DNA from: Aralia elata
Taxonomy: Eukaryota > Streptophyta > Magnoliopsida > Apiales > Araliaceae
Assembly: GCA_034770075.1 (NCBI GenBank)
Contig: CM068382.1
Coordinates: forward strand, 91,174,692-91,238,691
Direction of reading: 5' to 3'
Length of the DNA: 64,000 nt
Below are positions 55,601-64,000 of the stretch, piece after piece; position 1 is the stretch's first letter; each line of letters opens with the position of its first letter. The notes beneath the pieces were generated by a model. The model made no database searches, was not told the DNA's origin, and saw only the letters and a list, made by a program, of their open reading frames with translations. A program made the position numbers and the translations under genes.

Positions 55601-58600
55601 CAACAAAATCTGAGTTCGACTGAGAGAGTGAGAGGAGTGCATGAACCGTGGTTCTTGGGGGAGTTGGCTGGCTCTCTCTTTAAGGTCTTTCCTAAGCATA
55701 TTACCCTCAGTTTATTATTCCCTTGTAAAATTCTCTGTTTTCCTCTATATTTACTTTCCTTGAATATAATTTTGCTCATTCAGAAAAAGAAACTTTAAAC
55801 ATTTCCCTGTAGATACAGACGATGTATATAATCAGAGCATAAGAGTGGCAAAAAGGGCACATCTGCCACCCTATCAATCCAATCCCCATATAAAACCTCT
55901 ATACCCAGGGGCAACCAAAAATTAGCTACATTATTCCCCAAGGCAAACTCATCAAAGAAATTCTGCCAAAGAAACTACAGATCCTAGGAAAACCTCATTT
56001 AGTCGAAAGAAAAGTAAGCTCAAAAATAAAAACCATATCTGGATCTGCAAACTTCTCTGTGTAGTTTTTCTTCCTAATCTTTAGTTTTGAAGTATCACAA
56101 GTTTGTTTTATCATATTTTGAAGTTTACCCCTTGTAAATTAAAGCTCATATTCAACTTCTTTGCTTACAATTTACAGTTCACTTTATTCTAGGTTGAACC
56201 CATACGCAACTTCTTTGCGGCTCTTTTCCTTGCCAGCATTGGGATGCTTATTCATGTTCATTTCCTTTGGAATCACATTGATATTTTACTAGCAGCCGTT
56301 ATACTTGTGATCATTATTAAAACTGTTGTTGTAGCGACAGTAGTTAAAGGATTTGGATACAACAACAAGGCTTCTCTTCTTGTAAGAATTCACCAAACTG
56401 CTTGATTTGTTTTATTACATTGGTTTTTTTATTTTTTATTTTAGTTTAAAGTTCTTTCAAGGAGCCTTAGTTATTCTATTTGTAGGTTGGAATGTCTCTG
56501 GCACAGATTGGGGAATTTGCTTTTGTTCTTCTAAGTCGTGCTTCTAATCTTAAGCTAGTCGAGGTATTGTTCTAATCTAAAGCACGTTTGTGAATGATTT
56601 TTAACACCTTTTAGGTAGTGTTTGATAAGCTATTTTTACCTCTTTTTGACCTAGTTTCTTATTCGCGCAGAGCCTATCTTGTTTGATAAAATTTTACCCA
56701 GCCTCTTTTTGGCTCTTAAAAAAAAGACAATGAACCAAGTCTTTTTAGAAAAAAGAGAAAAAAGAGGCTCTCATTACATTTTTACCCTTACTACCTTAAT
56801 TTTATTTTTTTAATTCTTCACTTCACCACCACCACCATCCATCACCACCGCCACCTACCCACCACCCACCACCACCCACCCACCCACCCACCACCACCAT
56901 TCACCACAACCACCCATCACCATCATCCACCACCACCGTATTTTATTAGACTTGAAATATTTTATTAGTTATACACTCTTGGTGATTTTATTTGTATAAT
57001 TATTCAATATTTATTATATTATTACACTCACTCTAAGTTTGTATAAACTGATTTAAGGGTAAAATAGTAAAATGTTATATTAAGACATACATATTAGTTA
57101 TCAAACAATTTTTTTACATTTAAGCTCTGTTTTAAAAAGAGCCTCTATTTTATAAAGAGCATCTATTTTAATAAGCTTTTATTACACAGTTTTATCAAAC
57201 AGTACCTTAATCATCCTTGAAGAGTACAGTAGTTTGTGATGTCAGTCTGGAGTGTGTAGTTGTAAACTTATACTGGGAAGTGTTTGCAGCTGAGAAGACC
57301 ATGAGCTTACGTGATTGATAAGAGGAATATATAAATTGCATAAATCCTTCTCATCCAATAAATTATTTCTCTTAGTAAAGGTACAATTAAACGATGTAAT
57401 GAAAATTTGCATCATCGCAGGGTAAATTGTATCTACTGCTTCTCGGCACAACAGCTCTTAGCCTGGTATGTTACAAGTTTGGTTTTCTTGCAACTTATAC
57501 AATGCTGATTCATGGTTTCATATCATTCTTTGGACGGTTTTATGTAGATTGTTGTTTTCTCTGGCCACCAGTCACTACTGGTTAATCCTTATCAATAACA
57601 CAATAACACTCTTTTATGCCAAAACTTAGCCCAAAAAAAAAACACACACTCTTACATGCCAGAGATTCCTTGTTATGATTATATGTTTGAGCAGCGCAAC
57701 TAACAAAAAGAAAAGGAAAAAGAAGAAGAAAAAAACCCAAAGTGTGACCCTTTCCAATCTGGTATCGACCATCTATGTTTGCTAATAGTTACTAAGTTGA
57801 TTGAAACTGGAGTTAGACAAAGAGTGTGAGCTGCTAATGATAGTTTAAATGTTCAAGTGTTGATCGGTGAGTGGAGGAATGACAAGAATATGAATGATGA
57901 TACAGCTCAGCTAGTGTGTATTTGACAAGAATAGGGTATTTAATGTTTGACAAGCATGCACTTGTCAATAGTTTATCACAAGCAAATTAACCTTCTAACT
58001 TTGAAATTTTGCTCGACTATTAATGTGTCTGGATAATTGGAAACCAGATAGTAGTATTACAGAGAAAAGCATAGTCAGAATCAACTTTTTTCTTGCAATA
58101 TATGCTTAATTAGCTAATTTGTTTTTTGAACAAGTATGCTATGCAGTTTGCTTATGCCAGCTTATTTCTTTCTTTCTTAAAATGGCACATTGTCATTCCT
58201 TGTAATTCATTTATTTTTGTAATTGAGACGGACCTGATCATCTTAATTAGATATAGTTGGTCTATTTGATATGAGAATTTGTTTCCCTAAAAAGACCAAA
58301 GGATACTCATAGGAGGTCAAAATAAAGCCATTTTGATATTTTATTGCGTAACTTACTTAAGCCATTTATTTCCAATTACATTGATGTATGCTCACAAGGT
58401 AGTTATGCAGGTAACAACACCATTACTGTTCAAGCTAATTCCTGCTGTAGTACGTCTTGGAGTTCTACTGAGGTGGTTCTCACCTGATATTCCAAATGAG
58501 GTAAGCAAAATAGATTTCTCATATTCTCTCACAGAATCACCTGCCTTAATTTCTGTGGAGTTATAATAGAGTTTTAAGGTGTCTATTTCTCATCCCAGAT

Positions 58601-58679
58601 TGGATATAAAGGAGATATGACGCGATCAGACAGCGCTAAGCTTATTAGTTTGATGGTCCACGGCTTACATGATTCATGA
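46638..58679 (+). CDS. K+/H+ efflux antiporter, KEA4/5/6 group (CPA2)
   Basis: Twenty exons join in frame to 574 aa: 46638-46845, 47345-47388, 48405-48463, 50569-50647, 50820-50881, 50956-51031, 51193-51267, 51831-51902, 52000-52083, 52396-52464, 52937-53014, 53167-53255, 54905-55001, 55092-55145, 55468-55563, 56193-56381, 56486-56563, 57421-57465, 58411-58500, 58599-58679. All introns are GT-AG except intron 11, which is GC-AG. A signal peptide (about 1-21) precedes a hydrophilic region to about 150. The Na/H-exchanger membrane domain spans about 152-545, with GSIIGPGGLSFVSE, FGVIFLLFALGLDFS and LGSFAAGVMIS. There is no C-terminal RCK/TrkA-N domain, which sets KEA4-6 apart from KEA1-3. These proteins exchange K+ for H+ in Golgi, trans-Golgi and prevacuolar membranes and set lumen pH. 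Length fits the 568-597 aa of the Arabidopsis members. Introns 3, 12 and 17 carry transposon debris. Confidence 0.93.
48205..48238. repeat. T-run plus (GT)n microsatellite
   Basis: Thirteen or so T followed by about ten GT units, in antiporter intron 2. Confidence 0.9.
49041..49326. mobile_element. Stowaway MITE in antiporter intron 3
   Basis: TA-flanked; CTCCCTCGGTTCCATATTAAGTG and, reversed, CTACCTCCATTCCATAATAAGTG. About 286 bp, noncoding. Confidence 0.85.
49350..50455 (-). pseudogene. Antisense relic of a DUF4283-type retroelement protein
   Basis: This 1.1-kb stretch of intron 3 is richer in GC than the intron around it. Minus-strand pieces resemble DUF4283 regions of plant LINE-like proteins: ERKAVMLDCWHPVSGC then WPEHVWIRA, and in another frame ETFRKIGRACC, against the usual W-P-VGC, VWIRV-GLPLHLW and FKKIGDACGG order. 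Frames are broken by shifts and stops. It lies opposite to the antiporter transcript. Recognition is from motif order only. Confidence 0.5.
53224..53474 (+). repeat. 129-bp tandem duplication of the end of antiporter exon 12
   Basis: Bases 53224-53352 and 53353-53474 are near-identical. The first holds the last 32 bases of exon 12 and its donor (ATC/GTAAGA). In the second copy the donor GT has become AT (AAATCATAAGT), and the codon run differs by one residue (LQEMM for LQGMM). The downstream copy should therefore not be used as a donor. Confidence 0.93.
53690..54420. mobile_element. GC-richer insertion in antiporter intron 12, probably retroelement debris
   Basis: This region has purine-rich repeats (GAACTGAGA, GGAGAGG), CCGGCCG, a G13 run (54204-54216) and GGCCGGCC, unlike the AT-rich intron around it. 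Short frames carry no known domain. The type of element was not identified and no terminal repeats were found. Confidence 0.4.
56614..57206. mobile_element. Tourist-like MITE in antiporter intron 17
   Basis: Left end GGTAGTGTTTGATAAGCT; reversed right end GGTACTGTTTGATAAAACT. TTA lies on both sides (56611-56613 and 57207-57209). A (CCACCACC)n tract fills about 56822-56938. AAGAGGCTC-type motifs repeat at both subterminal regions. It is 593 bp long with no coding capacity. Confidence 0.85.
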
Positions 58680-59160
58680 TTCTAAAATTAAATATATGGA
58701 TCAGAAATTGCAAATTTCAGATTATATCTGATGGGCTTCTGTACTCTGGGGAACAGGTGCCTAAGAGTGCCAAGCAGGTCGACTGAGCAGCAACTCTTTG
58801 TTCATTCTACACAATGCTCATCCCTCGCCTATATACAACATACATACATAATACTTCTGACCAAGTGAGCCAATGAATACACTAACTGGGACTGTACAAA
58901 GGAGAGCCCGGTGGAATATTACTAGTATGATCTACGTGTGCCAATATATCTTTTGCATTTGTTTCTGGTCATGATGTTCACTGCCACCTCAGTGACCTAC
59001 CCTGTAAAATAGTGTCAATTTTGTAATGTACTTCATTTCATTTTTTTTTCAGATTCTTAATATACATTCATATTCATATACTTTTCTTGTTCTTTACCCC
59101 TTTTTTTCTGTTTCAGTTCCTCCTCATAAAAAAGAAGCATTGTACATACACAATAAAATG
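58680..59160 (+). terminator. Antiporter 3' UTR with poly(A) signal
   Basis: No frame continues after the TGA at 58677-58679. The first well-placed AATAAA is at 59152-59157, after a T-rich stretch (59041-59110). This gives a 3' UTR of up to about 490 nt; the exact end is not visible. Confidence 0.45.
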
Positions 59161-60286
59161 TGATTATATTGTTCTATTCAATCAGCTAGTAATACCATAT
59201 TACGCTTGAGTACTTCCAGCCCAAGGCCCAACTACTTGCTGCCTGGTTGGTATGTTGAATATGTAGCAAGTGTTTTGACATATTATTGTCATTTAAATGT
59301 ACAAGGACTTAATGAACTGATTTAACTTTCCAGCTGAATGGTTTGTCCTCTTCTTGCTGGATCACCATCTCAATAAAAGTTGCATAGATTTATTTACCTT
59401 AAGTTATGCTAATGGTGAGATAGAGAGAGGGGGAGTGGTGGTAGCTATTATAATGAATGAAAAGATGGTGTCCCTACTATTTGTGGTTTGGAATTTAAAG
59501 TTTAAAGACAAGTTGCAATTGGAGGAATAAAAATGGGCATAACTAGACAAAAAGAAAACCCTAGAAGGTGGTAGTTTGTTTGTTTCTTCCAACCAAATGA
59601 ACAAGCTTTGTTTTTTTGTGTTAAATTATCCTAGCTTGTGATGGCAACAGAACAAGCTAATAAAGCATCGAGGTGTGTCAGTTTCTTAGTCTCACAATTC
59701 GGCCATCTGCTCAGTTAAATTGCAGATGAATCAATCACCTCTTCTTACCCTATAGCAATATGCTCATAAACAGGCTTAAAATGGAGTAAATAAATAAACA
59801 GCAAATTTAGTAATGGTAATATAATTTCAAAGCACAAATTCTTCATGAGGTGACTACCAATAGACCTTACAATATAGGTCATAACTTGTTGGGTCAACTA
59901 AAATTAATTAGAACTATTTAGGTTGATTAACTATTTTCTAATATTTGAGTTGGATAAAATTTAGAAACCATATTTCATAAACAAAAATAGATCCAAACTG
60001 GTTAAACCATTTTCCGACCCATTTAAGTGTCATAGCACCTGCTTTCCGCTACTTCTGCTTCTGTACAGCAGATGATGCTCTTATAATAATAGGATATTAT
60101 ATTAAGTCAAAAAAATAGTAATTAATAAAATAGAGGTTTTTTTTTTTTTTGAAATTGAACACCGGATGAAAATATATGTTTGATAATTGATATGTTTGAA
60201 ACATTTGAATAATTATAATTTTCATTTAGCCCCGTAAACTCTTTTTAAATAATTTGTTTTAGCAATTATATGTACATAGTCTTATT

Positions 60287-60325
<39 letters not shown>

Positions 60326-61930
60326 TCGAACAAAAATATCTACATGTTTTAAGCTCTGTTTCCTAGCAGTGTTAGTAATTATATTAACTTAATATTTATT
60401 AAAGCAAAGAATCCTGTATAACAGTTAATGCAAAATGAATCCATTACTATATAACAGTATTAAAAAAAATAAAAAGAAAAAACAGAATTTCCCAACTCCA
60501 AATAAAATAAGGACATCAAGGTGTCAAACAAAGACATGAGATGTATTATTATTGTTATTCGAAATATAAAAAAATTTAGTGTATAAAATTTTTTAGAGGA
60601 AGTGTATAAAAATTTTAAAGAAAGAAACTTTACAGATTTTAGAAAGAAAGTATAGAAAATTTTAAGGAGAGGAAAATAGTAAACAATTTGTTTCATTGAA
60701 TCATAATAATGGTAAGTTTGAAATTTTAAAAATAGTTTGACCACTTATAACTATTTAGTTCTAACTCATACAACTCATATTAAAAGTAAATAATATAATT
60801 TTAATTTTTAGTATAACTATAACCAAATTTTATAAACTAAAATCAATCTATAATCATATTTTGTCATGCCTACCTACCAACAACTCTATCTCCCTCTTTG
60901 TATATATATATATATGTACATGTATATGTGTAGCTTAACTAAAATCTATTCTAGAAAATGAATGTTGATAAGGCTTGGATAAGGCTTTACTAGTGATGAT
61001 GATGATCAACTTGGAATACTATTACAATTGTTAGCCTTAGGAGATAAGGATCCATTAAAGTTTACTTCTAAATTTATGTGGAGCTGGAATATACTCTGAC
61101 ATAGAAAGAGAAAGGATAAAGTGAGAAACTATCCTAATAAGTTGTAGAAAAATGATTTGAATATCTGAAATAAAATTTTAGATTAACGTAAAATTATAAT
61201 CGATAAAATAAAATAGTGGTACATAAATTTATTTTTTATATTTTTTATTTCATGTATTTACGTACGTTGAAATTTAATATCGGTCACATATAACAATACT
61301 CCATGTAACGGAAGTCTTGATAATTCTCTTACAATTTTTTGAGATTTGATTTCATTTTCATTTGTCTTCCCATTCTTTCGTGTTTTGTGAATTCCAAACA
61401 TAACCACATGAATCTATCTGTAAGGGACATTAGATAAATTTACAAAGACACAGAAATTAAGCCAAATTAAGTCTATATTTGAAGGTCTTTTAACTTTCTT
61501 AATGTTCTTTTAAGGAGCATTAGTTAGAAATAAGGGGTAAATAAATCGAGTCGAGTTAAGTATTGAGTTACTCAGATTTGATTCATAAAATTTATCGAGT
61601 CTAAAATAAAGTTTGATTGAGGTTCGTTTAGGTATCGAGTAGAGCACGATCTTGAATTGAGCTCGAGCAGTTTGAAATTTTCAAGCGAATATGATCGGAG
61701 TATCAACAAAAAATTATAATTTGAAAAGGTTTCAGTAATTTATCGAAATTTAAAATTTGTTCATATTTGAATCGTTTATATTTCGAATCGAGCTCGAATC
61801 GAACTTTTAATCGAACGGATACAAATTAAGTCTAAACTATTTAGTTCATTTTACAGTCTTAGTTAGAAAAAACAACCCGTAAGCCGTTAAAAGTTTGTGT
61901 ACCTTTTTTCAGTGAGTTACTCCAGCATAA
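59161..61930. other. Gene-free AT-rich DNA
   Basis: No exon was recognised. A (TA)n tract lies at about 60289-60322. 61540-61850 has many CGAGT and GAGCTCGA steps, resembling the decayed CGAGCT repeats at 27960-28260 and probably one dispersed family. Frames such as 60460-60744 (-) are phenylalanine/leucine-rich noise. Confidence 0.6.
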
Positions 61931-61932
61931 TA

Positions 61933-62648
61933 CTTCCTCCGTCCCTTAATGTAATTCGTTTTAGAGAAGTGTTTTTGTCTCTTAATATAAATCGTTTGAG
62001 AATTTCAAGTAAACATTAATTGCTTAGTTTTCAATATTACCCCAAGTATTAAACATAACTTTGGTTCTCTCACTATTTTTTCTTTAATAAATAACACTCT
62101 CTTTTTCCAATACAAGGACAATATGGACAAATTGATATTATATTTAGGTGGTATTTGATAAAATTGAGTAATTAAAATCTAAATGGTTAATACATCTTAA
62201 TAAATTAGAGTATCTGAATGAAATAGTATATGAATGAAATAACATCTGAATCTAAAAAACTGTTTGATAACTAGAAAGTGTAAAACATCTGAATGACACT
62301 ATTTTACCATTTAACCCTTTGAGTTATTTAAAAATTTTATTTGAATGATCTTAAAATTTGAAATTGAAGGAATACAATATTTATTGAGGCTATTTTTGTC
62401 CATAAATTTTAAATAAACTATTAAGAGACAGTTCTTAATAGTTAAGATTTAAGTTTCCGTCTTAACGATTAAGAGGCATTAAGAGACAAAAAAAAAATTT
62501 ACCAAACAAGATTTGCCTCTGACCGAATCAGAGACATGTGAATTAAGAGGCATTCAGACACAAACAAATACTACCGTAATGTTATACAATCATTTTCTTA
62601 ATATTTGTGTATAACTCTAAAACGACTTATATTAAGAGAGGGATGAAA
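61933..62648. mobile_element. Stowaway-like MITE with a nested element
   Basis: The left end CTTCCTCCGTCCCTTAATGT and reversed right end TTTCATCCCTCTCTTAATAT continue into AATTCGTTTTAGAG / AAGTCGTTTTAGAG; TA lies at each side. The arms are split by the element at 62147-62575. Confidence 0.75.
62147..62575. mobile_element. Tourist-like MITE inside the Stowaway-like element
   Basis: GGTGGTATTTGATAAA at the left and, reversed, GGTAGTATTTGTTTGT at the right; TTA precedes and GTA follows, a slightly decayed 3-bp target duplication. The interior has TTAAGAGGCATTAAGAGAC-type repeats. Its end is close to that of the MITE at 56614 (GGTAGTGTTTGATAA), so both may be one family. Confidence 0.7.
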
Positions 62649-62960
62649 TATAAGATATATATGCAGCATGGCTGATGGCGGGTACTTCAAAGGTCATTTA
62701 TCACTTCTTGTAAGTTAATGATAGTCATAGATAAATAAATTTATGTACCGTATATTCAAAAACATAGTTAAGTATAAAATAATAATAAATAAGGAGGGAG
62801 AAAGTAGTGTAGAGAGAAAAAAAAAATATTTTATTATTATTTTATTTTAAACGTGGTACATAAATATGACTAGATACGACTAATAATATGAATCCAATTT
62901 ACTGACAACAGTCCATTTCTATCGGGACCATTTCCTCTCAAACAAGTTGTTAACCCACAT

Positions 62961-62992
<32 letters not shown>

Positions 62993-64000
62993 CATATATA
63001 TATATAATTATCTCTCTCTTCAATGCACTCTTTCCTCCGAGTATTTGGCTTGTAATTTTTTCTTGGATTTTTTTTAAAAAAAAAAACTAAATTTTCAACT
63101 AGGTATAGGAAGATATTGAGTATGAAGATCAGAATAAAGGAGGTGGTATGTATTATGTAAATTGTAATGTATCTGCCAACAGCATTCTGGTCCTTTCACA
63201 TCCCAATAAATGGCAAAAACAAGTGGGCCAAATTTTGTAAAAAGCAAAAAAGTGCATTGGACTGGGCTGGGATGTATGTTTCTTTTCACACCTTGTGGAC
63301 TCGTCCTTTGGATATTTTTCTTCTTGTCCAAAAATAAAAATCCTTTGAATAGGACTCCTTCTGTTCTTTTTAATTGACGTTTAACAGAAAATATAAAAAT
63401 TAAAAAATATAATTAATATTTTATCTGATTGATCAATATGATTATAAAATTTTAATATTATTCTTTTAAAATTTATAAAAAATTAAAAAAGAAGTGAAAA
63501 ATATATAATTTTAAGTTATTAATATTTTTAAATTTATAAATGACAAATAAAAAAATAAATTACGAACGGAAAGAGTATATACTTAGCTGCGAGTGTTTTA
63601 CTTTTTTACCCTTGGATATGATATACCAATTACCATGCATGCCCTACATGGTCCTACGTCAATGGACCAACCCACAAAAGACACAAATTTTGTGTTTTTA
63701 TTATTAGATGCTAATACACGTACATTTTTTTGTAACATTCGTTGTAGTATACAGGTATTATATTTTTGTTTTTCTTCATTTTATCTTTTTCCTTTTCTTA
63801 GGGTCAGGTGAGGAAATGAAGATCGGAGATGTTTCTTCCTCCCCCGAAAAGATGAACAAATTATATTTTTCACATATCACAAAAAAAATAAAAATAAAAA
63901 TTCAAATTTATCGTTAATGGCCGTTCCCATAAGATTACATTACATAAAATGATGAATATTTTTATTTTTATTTTATATTAATTGACTCCACTACATGACA
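62649..64000. other. Gene-free AT-rich end of the window
   Basis: (TA)n/(CATATA)n at about 62962-63006, a Stowaway-like element at 63355-63575, and no recognisable exon. The frame at 63095-63331 (-) matches no family known to me. Confidence 0.6.
63355..63575. mobile_element. Decayed Stowaway-like MITE
   Basis: Left CTCCTTCTGTTCTTTTTAATTGACG and reversed right CTCTTTCCGTTCGTAATTTATTTT are weak inverted ends; TA follows the right end. Size about 220 bp. Confidence 0.55.

Overview
The window is nuclear DNA of a eudicot plant. It is AT-rich and holds six intron-containing or intronless genes of plant families. Exons are joined at GT-AG sites, and the space between genes is full of short inverted-repeat transposons, microsatellites and nested insertions. 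No bacterial operon, CRISPR array or standalone rRNA or tRNA gene was found. The species cannot be fixed from sequence alone.

Layout: (1) 1-1975 is a GC-richer block that looks like mitochondrial DNA moved to the nucleus. It lies directly upstream of the visible exons of an atypical plastid thioredoxin (ACHT/thioredoxin-like, 2703-5393, first exon not seen). (2) 9325-10176 is a two-exon small membrane protein of the DUF1138/OZI1 type. 10953-11513 is a PRA1-family trafficking protein, with a perfect 111-bp tandem duplication in its upstream region. (3) 14385-15281 (minus) is an intronless cytidine deaminase. (4) 24100-26234 (minus) is a two-exon tetraspanin. A scrambled, broken partial copy lies at about 18135-19120. 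Between them are a small Helitron, a truncated SINE and two elements with long inverted ends. (5) 29655-38290 is a heavily rearranged endogenous pararetrovirus (Caulimoviridae) sitting between two (TA)n tracts. It has a movement-protein ORF, a coat/protease/reverse-transcriptase ORF, an unassigned further ORF, a Met-tRNA primer site, one 76-nt internal deletion, a missing RNase H, a partial second copy, and inverted fragments at both ends. (6) 41730-43471 is a plant FANCE homologue, whose 5' flank is partly duplicated about 2.6 kb upstream. (7) 46638-58679 is a 20-exon K+/H+ antiporter of the KEA4/5/6 group (574 aa), with transposon insertions in several introns and a duplicated exon fragment. 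(8) 58680-64000 has no gene, only repeats and AT-rich DNA.

The host genes do unrelated housekeeping jobs (plastid redox, mitochondrial or stress membrane protein, vesicle traffic, pyrimidine salvage, tetraspanin scaffolds, crosslink repair, endomembrane ion/pH balance) and do not form a cluster. The most notable locus is the viral insertion. Its two pairs of inverted repeats, downstream of and next to a preserved viral leader, could give hairpin RNA. Exon coordinates and all alignments were worked out by eye; homology calls rest on recognising family motifs, not on searches.
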